This document shows, piece by piece, positions 33,486 to 43,385 of a DNA stretch of 64,000 nucleotides. The notes below the pieces were generated by a model. That model made no database searches and was not told where the DNA came from. It saw only the letters and a list, made by a program, of their open reading frames with translations. The DNA comes from Trebouxia sp. TZW2008 (Eukaryota; Chlorophyta; Trebouxiophyceae; Trebouxiales; Trebouxiaceae), in contig BDIU01000146.1 of NCBI GenBank assembly GCA_002118135.1, positions 372,001 through 436,000 on the forward strand, given 5' to 3'. The translations under genes and the position numbers were made by a program. Each line of letters opens with the position of its first letter. Position 1 is the stretch's first letter.

Positions 33486-36400
33486 ATGTTCCCCAGGGTC
33501 AAATGGGCAGTGATCACAGCGTTGATAGCACTGGTCTGCTTGGCTGGGCTGCTGTTGTTCACGTACAAGGCACGCCGTCCTTGCTGCTGGAACCTCTCTA
33601 TGCAACGTTGCCATTTGTCGCGTTTACCGACACTTTTTGTACGCCCCGCACAGGAGACCTTAGCACCTGCAGCACTTTCAGATACGGTCGTCAGCTGGAG
33701 AGGCAAAGGTGAGCGACACTCGCAGAAAACTTTGGACGCAAATGTCTCGAAGACATGCTTGCTTGCTAGTCCAGGCCTCACTCTATCCATGCTCTGCTGC
33801 AGATAACTCAGCATCAGACAGCAAGAATCCCTTGCATATACCGCAGCTCAGCGAGCAGCTTGTCAGACAGCATGCAGTGGACAACACTCTCATTGTATCC
33901 TACGCAAATGCACACCATGTCGACTACGCCCTCAATTGGGTTACGTACCTTATGGCTCACAACATCACCAACTACCTGATTGGAGCCATTGACCGCTCAA
34001 CTGGGGAAACCTTGTCAAAAGTCGGAGTCAAATGCTTTGCCCTGTACAGTGATGAGGATGGAACAGGAAACAGAGCCTTTGAAGGTATGGCAAGCATCGT
34101 GCATCATGTCTTACAGTACATGCAAACCCTGCATACGAGGGGTCACAACTTTAAGATCGTTCCACATTGCATGTACTGTCTGTCCAGAATAACAGCGACG
34201 CCTGGCTGTTGCCTCTCATGAGTTGCATATAATTGTGCGAAAAACCACGCACCAGCTGCGCAATAGATATAAACAAATAAGGTCAAGGCAAACATCATAC
34301 AATGCCTGGCAGGAGTCAAGCTTCATGCGCAATGCTTCAGCTGATCAATGTAAGCCATTCTACACGAGTTTGGCATGAACCCTCGTGCTAATTTGGCACT
34401 TTGAAGCCGTACTCTGGCCCACAGATTGCATATACACAATCTTGCTTGTTTTTTTGTCTGGAACTATCATATTCAACAACATCCTGTAGCACGATATGTG
34501 TACAAAAGAACCACATGGACCATTTGCTTCATGCAGGGGATTTGGCGTTCCTATCGCCCGCATTTCTGTTATTAGGCTTGCACCGAGCTGCTTTGGCCAG
34601 AACCATTCTGGCCTTCAACGTGGATGTGGTCATATCTGATCTGGACACAGGTGACATTAGCATACAAGTATCTTTGCACTGTGTGCTGTCATACCTTGTG
34701 TGCTGTTCTTGAAGTTGATGTGGTCATATCTGATCTGGACACAGGTGACCTCAGCATAAAGTTTTTGTACACCATATTTGCACTATATGCTGTCATACCT
34801 TGTGTGCTGTTCTTGAAGTTGATGTGGTCATATCTCATCTGGAAACAGGTGATTTGGACACACAGCATGTCGCACATCTCCTTGCTCTGTTTTGCATGCT
34901 TCCCTGAGGCAGACATACTTTGGTTTGTAGTATGGCTCCAAATATGCATTGTCGGCGTACACTCAAAACTTATGCTTAAGAGCAAGCAAAGCGAGTGTGG
35001 TCGTATCTGTTCTGGACACAAGTAACAAGGACAAGCACTATGTTGACAGCACGGCTGCACAATATGGATATTCCAAGTTTTGTGCAAATCTTGGAAGGTT
35101 TAGCTCATTGATAAGCCCTCTCTTGTGAAGTATCCCCCACCCTGGTTTTCCTTCTGCTGTCGCGTTTTATGTACTTTCCTTGAAGTGGTCATTTGGCATC
35201 AAACTGCGTTCTACAGCTTATGGCTTATGGCTCATAGCTTAGGGTAATTGAGGAAAATCACATATGGCCTTGACTTGCAGTGTGGCTGCACAAACCACTG
35301 CCCTACTGTGCTTGCTTTCCTGAAGCAGACATTCTGGTCAGCAGTGATTGGCACATGGACTTTACAAACTGATATTCAAGCCTTTGGGCAATCTAGACAT
35401 CTGACACCTGACATGAACTTGCAGTGTGGCTGCACAACCCACTGCCCTACTTTGCGCAATTTCCTGAGGCAGACATTTTGGTGAGCAGTGATTGGCCGGG
35501 CGCCACTCATGATGACGAAGGCCTTGAAGATCCAGAAGTCATGGGACGCTATGACATGAACGTAGGTGAGTCAGTGATACAGTAACTCTCTTTGTAATTT
35601 CTGCTTTGACCAAGAAGTTTGTCCTTACATCAAATTGTCCTTCTTCAGAGGGACCCGCTGCAGTCAGAATGCAGTGATTGGTTACCAATGGCGTTGTCCT
35701 TACACCAAGTTTGTCCTTACAAAGAGGTTGACTGTACAATCAGTGCATTCTTCGCTGTCACAGGATTGAGCAGGGGTTCATACAGACAATGTCAGTGCCG
35801 CTTCATACCTGACTTGATCGTGAACACACAGTGACCAGAGCATGCAATTCTCTACGCAATTCATGATGATAGCAGCCTGCCAGATCTTGTGGTTCTTTGA
35901 CGCTTTGACATCAATGTGGATGCGTCATCAGACTCGGTATTGGCAACATGATCATGCATCATTGTTGACCCTTTGACATCAACAATGATGCATGATCATG
36001 TGACCAATACCTAGTCTGATGACGCATCCACATTGATGTCAAAGCGTCACAGAACCACAAGATCTGGCAGGCTGCTATCATCATGACCCGCCACATGATG
36101 ATCAGAATGTGCAGCCCCTTAGGTGAGTCACGATGACAAAAGCTTTAGGGATCTCAAGATCATGGGACCCTTTGACCTCCATGCAGATGAGTCATCAGAC
36201 ATGGTCACACCCATGTGATGAGCAGAACACGCAATGTAGGCGCGTCAAACAAGCAGTCAATCGGTGTAGTTTGGACTGTTGGGGACCCAATAGGGTCTTA
36301 TACAGACAATGTCAATGTCAAATCAATTCTAACTTACTGCATGTGACAGCCAGTCGTCAGACATGGTCATAATCATCATATGTGACTACCAAAACATGCA

Positions 36401-39400
36401 ACTCTTTCAGTAACTCATTACCAGGAAGGCTTGGAAGATCTTTGGTCATGGGTGGTGACCCCAATGCAGACTCTGTTGACTCTACTGACATCCTGCTGCA
36501 CTGACAGGCTCCTGTGTATTGGCAGGCTTCATGTTTTTGCGCGCCAGCAGGAACACAACGATGTTTGCGGAGGCTTGGCTGCAAGAGATGCAAGTGGATT
36601 CAAGCAGATGGGATCAAGCAGAGTTCAACCGGCTGATCCTTTTTGACATGTTCAAGAACCATTATTCATGGTGGGATGGGACTGATCGCTGGGAGAAGTA
36701 AGCACATACTTGACACCATACATGCATCATGTAAAAGGTCAAAACAAGGCATGAGACAGCACTGCATCCCCATCCTTGCCCTCATATTTGCAAACGGATG
36801 GTCTATTACTTGGTCTCTTGACAAACTTGACTGATGGTGACAGCTCAATCAAGCGGGGTGCAACAGGCTAATCCTTTGCGACATGTTCAAGAACCACTAT
36901 TCATGGTGGGATGGGACTGACCGCTGGGAGGAGTCAGCAAAAGTCAAACATCGTAGAGCATTGCCATCCTCATTTATTTATGTGTGTTTGAGTGAGGTTC
37001 TATGACTCAGCTAGGTGCATACAGCAGCAGTGAACTGCCTTCACCAATTTCTTTCAAAGCCATTTTGTGCCAATCCACATCAAAGGTGCATCATGTAAAT
37101 GGTCAGAAACAGGCATGACAGCATACTGCATCCTCACCTTTGGCTGCTCATGTTTGTAAGGACAGGGACTGTTACAGTCTCTGTTGTCAGCTTACTGAAG
37201 CATTTCATCAAAAGGTTATCAGGCTATTGTCCATCTTGCATACTCACGGTGGGATAGGACTGACCGCTAGGAAAAGTAAGCATGTCCTCCACATCAAAGA
37301 GCACTGTCATCGTCATTCAAACATGAAAGCATATTGATGAGGTTGCATGACGCAGCTCAGTGCATGCAGCAGCAAAGAACTGGCCTTCCTGTGATGATAA
37401 GTCCTTGTTGAGACGACGCATTAATTGACCTGCAGGATTTTTGAGCCCAAAACAGTGTCAAGCAGCAATAAGCGCATCGTGGGTGGCTTTGACCAGACAG
37501 TGACGGTGGGGGCGCTGCCAACACTCATGTTCTCCAGCGGTCATGTCTTCTTCTCTCAGAAGCTGTACAAGGTGACTCAGTAGTCAGCATCGCTGCACTG
37601 GACGCATGCATGCAAACAATGCATTGCAGACATGCTTGCCGTATGTGTGGCAAATGCTCATATTTTCCGGCGGTTACAATTTCTTTTGCTAGAAGCTGTG
37701 CGAGGTGACTCAGATGTACTCAACGCTACTACACTGTATGCACGCATTCATTCAATGCGTATTTTACATGCCTCGTATCTGTCTGGTCAAGGCATATGTT
37801 TTCTGGTGGTCATGTCTTCTTCTCTCACAGGCTGTACGAGGTCGCTTACATGTACTCAACGCTACTGCACTGTATGCACGCATTTATTCAATGCGTATTT
37901 CACATGCCTCGTATCTGTGTGGTCAAGGCATATGTTTTCTGGCGGTCACGTCTTCATCTCTCAAAAGCTGTTCGAGGTGATTCATCATGCATGCAGCCCA
38001 ACATGCCCGTGCCTGTCATGTTTGTGACCAAAGGCTGAGGTCTTGAAGCGCAGTTGACACCTGTACATGGAATTTGAGCATTCAAGGTCATCTTTGCCAT
38101 GCTTGTGAAAAGGATAATGACAGCAATTCTAGCCAGATGTTTGTCAAGCACTTGCTTATGATGTCCCAGCATCATTGTTCTTCTCAATGAACATCTTTTG
38201 AACTCAGCTTGCATAAGGACCCCGTTAGACACACCGCTAAAGGGTGGTCATGCATGGCGCCACTAGTCTTGCTGCTGCTGTTTTTGGCTGCAGAGCCCAC
38301 CCTCTCCAAGGGGACTTGTTGCCTTCCACGAGGCACACTGTTCCCTTTGCTGGTCATGTGGACATCTCTTTGGGTTGTTGGGGGCAGCTGTTTTGCATTT
38401 TTGTGGCTGAGAGCATAAACTGCATGGCTATCAGGAGTGCAAGCCAGCATCAAAGTAGGTGTATCTACTGACTTTGATGATTTCGCACAGAGCGCGTTTT
38501 GCACTGCATGTGGTGTGTGCCAACTTTTGCGTGGGCGGGGCCAAACGCCACAGACTTTGGGAAATACAGCTGTGGCCGCAGGACTCTCAGGACTGAAATC
38601 CAACGCAAGAACTGACATGTACACTGAACTGCTGATATGCAGAGAGCGCATTCCCCATTGCATGTGGCTTATGAGATTCTTTGTCTGCAGAGAGCACTGT
38701 CCCCATTGCGTGTGGAGTCCATAGATTTCAAGGAGCTGCATGCATCATTTCCATGATTTTCAGGACTGCAATCCAAACCAAAAAAGATGAGTGTAACGTA
38801 AGTGTGCGTCTGCAGAGATTGCGTTTTCCATTGCACGTGGTCCATTGTGGCGGCATGGCCAAATGCCACAGAGACCGCATGCTGATCTGCTTGAGTCTTA
38901 TGACAATCACTGAATACCCCAATGGGTTTGGTACTTGAGACTTGTGTGATTGGTTGTCTGCAGAGAGGGCGTTCCCCATTGCATGTGTGCATGCCAACTT
39001 CTATGTTGGCGGGGTCAAAAGCCACAGCTTGTGGGAAACACAGCTGTGGCAGGGAGACTCCCAGGACTGTAGTTTAACACAACAACAGACGTGTACACTG
39101 AAGTTCTGATGTGCAGAGAGCGCATTCCCCATCTCATATGATTCATGCAATTGTTCATCTGCAGAGAGCGCGTTCCCCACTGCATGTGGTGCATGCCAAC
39201 TTTTGCGCGGGCGGGGCCAAACGCCACAGATTCCGAGAAACACAGCTATGGCAGCGAGACACACCGTCCTACTACGATGTTAAGCGGTTGCTGTCCTATG
39301 ATGTGCGCCACTTGGAGCCGCCAGCAGACTTTGAACAGCTGCCTACACGGCAGAGAGTCAGGTTTCACCTCAGAAGTATGAGCTCACAGTTGCAACAGGT

Positions 39401-42400
39401 CAGACCCTCTTAGCTCCGAAACCACAGCCCTCATTCACTGTTTTTGGCAGGTTCCCAAAAGCTGCCGACACAGTAGAGAGGCAGGTGCCATCTAAGAAGT
39501 ATCAGTTCTCAGTTGCAACAGGTCAGACCTTGATTTCTCTTAATCATGTGTTTACAGCATAGAATGTGGTGTCCTGTGAAAAGGGACAACTGTAGTGCTG
39601 TGCAAGTGTAAGCTCTCAATTGCAGCAGGTCAGAAACAGCTGCTACTGAATCTGTGGCCATAGCCCTTGCTCATTGTCCTTGACACAAGTGCAGTGCTGT
39701 GTGATTGTTAGCTACAGACCACTTTTGTGAGAGCTGCGATTGGTGCCTCCAATCAAGCCTTTGCTGATTGCTGGTGACAATGCTTCACCACTAAGTGAGG
39801 TATTGGAGCCTTATGGTGCTAAAGCACTGACACAAATGAAATGCGTGCTGATTCATCATTGCCCTTGAAGTCTTGAGATGCAGCTGCAGCAGCAGTGGCA
39901 TTGAATCGTACCCTGATCCTGCCTCAGTTCACCCGCTACTGTGATGCGTTGTGGCATTGGTCCTTAGATCACACGCTTCAGTGGGTGTGCCGCTATGTTG
40001 GAGCTACCAACATGACGTTGCTCTTCGATGTCCACAAGACACTGTGACCAATGCATTGCTTCATTAGTGCCCTTGCAGTTTTGGGATGCAGCAGCAGCAG
40101 CAGCAGCAGCAGCGGCGCTGAATCGTACCCTGATCCTGCCTCAACTCACCTGCTACTGTGATGCGCTGTGGCCCTGGTCCTTAGACCACACTCCCCAATG
40201 CGTGTGCCGATTTAGCAGCTCACAACATGACATTACCCTTTTCATTTCCACAAGACACAGTCTTTAGTTGATTGATCCATTGTTGGCCTTGCAGTTTTGG
40301 GATGCTGCAGCAGCAGCGGTGGCGCTGAACCGCACCCTGATCCTGCCTCAGTTCACCTGCTACTGTGACGAGCTATGGCATTGGTCTTTGGACCGCACTC
40401 CCCAGTGGCTTTGCCGCTACGTTGGAGCTACCAACATGACATTGCCCTTCGCATGCCCACAAGACACTGTTGCCAATGCATTGATTCATTGGTGCCCTTG
40501 CAGTTTTGGGATGCTGCAGCAGCAGCAGCAGGGGCGCTAACTAGACCCCCAATGCTGCCTCAGTCAACCTGTTTTTGCAATTAGCTCTGACATTGGCTCC
40601 TGTTTTTGCCTGTATGGCTCTCGGTCATATCAGTGTTACCTGAAGTGGATTGTTTGCCTTACAGTTTTGGGCTGCTACAGCAGCGGCAGCGGCTTTGAAG
40701 CGTACCCTGATCTTGCCTCAATTCACCTGCCACTGTGATGAGCTATGGCATTGGTCTTTGGACCACACCCCTCAATGGATGTGCCGCTATGTTGGAGCTA
40801 CCAACCTGACATTGCCCTTCACATGCCCACAAGACAAAGTCCTCACTTGATCGATCCATTGTTGGCCTTGCAGTTTTGGGATGCAGCAGCAGCAGCAGTG
40901 GCGCTGAACCGTACCCTAATCCTGCCTCAGTTCACCTGCCACTGTGATGAGCTATGGCATTGGTCTTTGGACCACACCCCTCAATGGGTGTGCCGCTATG
41001 TTGGAGCTACCAATATGACATTGCCCTTCACATGTCCACAAGACACTGTGCTCAAGCTGCTGAACCTGTATGACCAACCAAGCAAGTATGGAGTGGCTGT
41101 GCAGTACCGGGAGAGCGTATTCTTGCAAAATCCCAGGACGCCTGCTGCCATCAAGGTGCAGTCAATATGCATCAGGCAACTTCTGCCCTGTGGCTGGCTG
41201 TGATCAACATACAACCATCATCATTCCCTGCACTGTAACTGGGTTCCATGACTCAGCTGGGTGTTGATGTATGTAGCAAACACGAAGCCGTGTGTAAGGA
41301 CCTCACCTCTCTTCATGCTCAGTACACATAAGTCAGGATAGCACAGGACCCAACTGGTGTGATACAAACGATTGCTCCAGTATATACCTAGCTGGGCCTG
41401 CTGAGCCTGTCTGGCATACGTTTAGAATGAAGAACTGAAGGCTGCCTCAAGAACAAAGCCTGCAAGCAGCTCTATCCAAGTCCTGTGACTGACTGGGAAG
41501 CTGATAACCCATGCAAGTCAAGTATGCAATCCTCACATCATGTTTCATGATGCAGAGGGAGCAGTACAAATCCAAGATGTACCTGTTGGGGTCTGCAATT
41601 TTTGCATGTCAAGATGCAGCTGATTGCATTCCTGCATGCCCAGTGATCAATCCTTGTGCAACAGGCACACTGTATAGCCTGCGTGCATGACCAGCTAATT
41701 GCAGGCTACAAGCTTGCACCCTTGTGCAAGTGCTTTGCAATGCAGCCAATAGAATGCAGCAAAGCAAGTGACCCTGTCTTCTGTTCAAAATGCTGCTGAA
41801 CAAAGAATGTCTTGCTGCAGAGTTCAAGTCATGTCTTTCATGCACTGTCACCACATAAGTCCTTGACCAAACACCATGCAACTCTCACCCGGCAAGTCCT
41901 GAGCATTGCTGTCAAGAATGTGCAGCATTCAACTGCTTTGCCTATGATCAGAATGCTGCAAGAGGCATCACACGTTAATCTCATGATTGTGCAGCACTTG
42001 ACTGCTTTGCCTGTGCGCAGAATGGGGTGAGACGCGTCACACTGCAAGACAAGTACCCGCTACCCGCATCACAGCAGCAGTCAAAGCAGCCGACTTTTCA
42101 AGGATCGTCACAACAGCCAGTGTCAAAGCAGCTGAGCCCGCAGCAGACGTCACAGCAGATTCCTAATCAGATCCCCCCCTGGCATTTGTCACAGCAGACC
42201 AGCCCTCAGCATGCATCACAGCAGCTGCCACAGCAGTCAAGCTCCATGCAAGCATCACAGCAGTTGCCTGGCAAGTTGGACACATTTGAAGATACACAGC
42301 GTTCGCAGCAGCAGTCTAGGTCACAGCAGGCATCGCAGCAGCTGCCACAAGAATTGGGATCACAGCAACGAGGTTCACAGCAAGAATCGCAGCAGTTGGC

Positions 42401-43022
42401 ATCACAACAGTTGGGATCACAGCAACAAGGTTCACAGCAGGAATCACAGCCGTTGGGATCACAGCAATTGGCCTCGCGACAGTCAGGATCACAACAGCGG
42501 GATTCACAGCAGGCATTGGAGCAATTGGGTTCACAGCATTTGGCATCCCGGCAGACAGGGTTAGAAGATGCATCTCAGCAGTTTGCATCACAAAAATCAT
42601 CGCAGTTGGGGTCACAGCAATCAAGTTCACAACATGCATCACAGCAATTGGGTTCACAGCAACGAGCTTCACAGCAAGCACCACAGGAATCAGGTCGACA
42701 ACATGCATCACAGGGGCTGAATGCAAAGCGGTTGGGATCACAGCATTCAAGTGAACTTGATCGTCTGCAGTGGCAGCGCAGACTATTGGCTGCATTTGAC
42801 AACACACCAAGCTCAGAGCCTATTGTCACTCAGCAACCAGTCAGTTGGATTGTGACTGAAGCTGAACTTAGAGATGCCTTGTCACAGTACAAAGATGAGC
42901 GGGTCCTGCATGTCACAGACATGGGCCATGTGGTACTGAATAGCTATAGAGCATGGGATATGCGTAGGTCACATGCGACGCATGACAACTGGCGCTTTAC
43001 GCTGTTTGCTGCTGTGCAATAA
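33486..43022 (+). CDS. XEG113-like GT77 glycosyltransferase (probable arabinosyltransferase), type II membrane protein, 9 exons
   Basis: Exons: 33486-33708, 33803-34084, 34537-34650, 35425-35565, 36526-36697, 37436-37571, 39165-39398, 40874-41155, 42021-43022. All phases close, giving 861 residues ending in TAA. The N-terminus is a signal anchor (WAVITALIALVCLAGLLLF) that places the enzyme in the Golgi membrane. The nucleotide-sugar transferase domain shows VDNTLIVSYANAHHVDYALNW, the metal-binding SDLDTVW (DxD, split across exons 3-4) followed by NPLPYF and EADILVSSDW. Further family features are GFMFLRASRNTT (exon 5), VVHANFCAGGAKRHRFRE (exon 7) and ALNRTLILPQFTC (exon 8). In plants XEG113 adds arabinose to extensin hydroxyprolines; acting on algal hydroxyproline-rich wall proteins is inference. 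The last exon inserts ~220 residues of Ser/Gln repeats before a conserved-looking end (ERVLHVTDM). The start at 33486 is the ATG directly before the anchor. Confidence 0.88.
34700..35030 (+). repeat. Donor-side copy array of GT77 exon 3
   Basis: Two strong copies at ~34713 and ~34823, plus a weak one at ~34998, repeat the exon 3 end that encodes the DxD motif, with its donor: GATGTGGTCATATCTGATCT, GGACACAGGTGAC. Period is ~100-110 bp and the true donor is at 34651. The second copy has lost the second Asp codon (CATCTGGAAACAG). Confidence 0.88.
35270..35424 (+). repeat. Acceptor-side copy of GT77 exon 4
   Basis: ~35275-35355 (CTTGCAGTGTGGCTGCACAA, CCTGAAGCAGACATTCTGGT, CAGCAGTGATTGGC) is a close copy of the exon 4 start (35425). 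A shorter, older remnant (CCCTGAGGCAGACATACTTT) is at ~34900. Confidence 0.85.
35610..35732 (+). repeat. Dispersed repeat D1, copy 2
   Basis: TTTGTCCTTACATCAAATTG, then GCAGTCAGAATGCAGTGATT, then GTTGTCCTTACACC and TTTGTCCTTACA. This is the clearest copy of the family, in a GT77 intron. Confidence 0.8.
35861..36086. repeat. Large near-perfect palindrome (108-bp arms, 10-bp loop)
   Basis: Arms 35861-35968 and 35979-36086 are reverse complements with about four mismatches, separated by CCCTTTGACA. The transcript would fold into a ~100-bp hairpin inside a GT77 intron. Arm sequence such as GACGCTTTGACATCAATGTG resembles the 3' end of exon 4 (GGACGCTATGACATGAACGT) and its downstream copies at ~36140 and ~36424. 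The palindrome therefore appears to have formed from an inverted exon-boundary copy. Confidence 0.9.
36130..36480 (+). repeat. Donor-side copies of GT77 exon 4
   Basis: ~36138-36215 (ATCATGGGACCCTTTGACCT, GATGAGTCATCAGACATGG) and ~36420-36475 (GAAGGCTTGGAAGATCTTTG, GGTCATGGGTGG) resemble the exon 4 end (GAAGGCCTTGAAGATCCAGA, GTCATGGGACGC). They are more diverged than copies in other arrays. Confidence 0.6.
36835..37300 (+). repeat. Donor-side copies of GT77 exon 5
   Basis: ~36843-36950 repeats the last ~95 bp of exon 5 (CAGGCTAATCCTTTGCGACA, GAACCACTATTCATGGTGGG). ~37228-37290 repeats GGTGGGATAGGACTGACCGC and the donor GTAAGCATG. Intron sequence (GCATCATGTAAA, AGGCATGA, ACTGCATCC) is duplicated as well. 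Confidence 0.85.
37655..37990 (+). repeat. Donor-side copy array of GT77 exon 6
   Basis: Three copies (~37660, 37795, 37930), period ~135 bp, of the exon 6 end (GGTCATGTCTTCTTCTCTCA then AGCTGTACAAGGTGACTCA), together with shared intron (CTCAACGCTACT, CACTGTATGCACGCAT, CATGCCTCGTATCTGT). Copies 2 and 3 are highly similar to each other, which implies recent duplication. Confidence 0.9.
38480..39164 (+). repeat. Acceptor-side copy array of GT77 exon 7
   Basis: Copies at ~38488, 38640, 38692, 38815, 38963 and 39115 precede exon 7 (39165). They share CAGAGAGCGCGTTCCCCATT-like starts; longer copies (38488, 38815, 38963) include GCATGTGGT, CCAACTTTTGCG and GGCGGGGCCAAACGCCACAG. Some intron is co-duplicated (CAGGACTG, ACATGTACACTGAACT). 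Confidence 0.9.
39465..39640 (+). repeat. Donor-side copies of GT77 exon 7
   Basis: ~39470-39530 (AGAGAGGCAGGTGCCATCT, CAGTTGCAACAGGTCAGACC) and ~39597-39640 (AGCTCTCAATTGCAGCAGGTCAGA) repeat the exon 7 end and donor (39399). Confidence 0.8.
39875..40873 (+). repeat. Acceptor-side copy array of GT77 exon 8
   Basis: Five copies at ~39882, 40078, 40293, 40502 and 40663 precede exon 8 (40874), period ~160-215 bp. Anchors are TTTTGGGATGC(T/A)GCAGCAGC, CCCTGATCCTGCCTCA and CACCTG(C/T)(C/T)ACTGTGATG. Copies at 40078, 40293 and 40663 stay in frame for ~50 codons (through the equivalent of GATNMTLPF) before losing the frame. The GCA/GCG run encoding AAAAA varies in length between copies. Confidence 0.92.
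41340..41430 (-). repeat. Dispersed repeat D2, copy 2
   Basis: Shares with ~5828-5912 the segments ACTGGT, ATTGCTCCAGTATATACCTA, GCTGAGCCTGTCTGGCATAC. Reverse orientation relative to the copies at 44.9, 45.3 and 51.0 kb. Confidence 0.7.
41910..42020 (+). repeat. Acceptor-side copy of GT77 exon 9
   Basis: ~41920-41980 (GTGCAGCATTCAACTGCTTT, TGATCAGAATGCTGCAAGAG) copies ~41990-42045 (GTGCAGCACTTGACTGCTTT, TGCGCAGAATGGGGTGAGAC), which spans the intron end and exon 9 start. Confidence 0.8.
42060..42780 (+). repeat. Ser/Gln-repeat coding region in GT77 exon 9
   Basis: Imperfect 12-24 bp units (TCACAGCAGT, TTGGGATCACAGCAA) encode repeating (A/G)SQQ and LGSQQ. The frame is open and joined in phase to the glycosyltransferase, so this looks like a coding minisatellite. 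Confidence 0.85.
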
Positions 43023-43385
43023 CAAATGTTTGACTACTACATGAAATTGTGACGCTTGACGTTCTTCCGAAACTAGCACACCTCCCAAACTGACATTCTT
43101 CCCAAATTTGAATCAGTGTGTCAAGCGTAGTGTTTAAAGTAGACAGCATTTTCAATAGGTCGAGGGACAGCTTGACTGTCTTCAGTTTGACCTTTCTGCC
43201 AGCAAACAATCACATTGCCATGACGCTAAGCGTGATTGGCTCAACTGGCACACGGACTACGATGCGCGCACATGACATGCCACGGGTTCACTCAATGGTT
43301 TCGGAGCGACAGAACTCAAGGTCAGCTAACTTTTTGGCATACGACCTGCTTGAGGTTTGCTGCTTTATCACATTGTGAGGAAAGC
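43023..43385. other. Short intergenic region between GT77 stop and the first U-box gene
   Basis: 363 bp with no recognised gene. It presumably holds the GT77 3' UTR and the promoter of the next gene. Confidence 0.5.

Noticed and set aside
39716..39780. Candidate extra GT77 exon (TTFVRAAIGASNQAFADCW)
   Set aside because: Exons 7 and 8 join in phase without it and the family alignment leaves no gap; it would need an unsupported donor.
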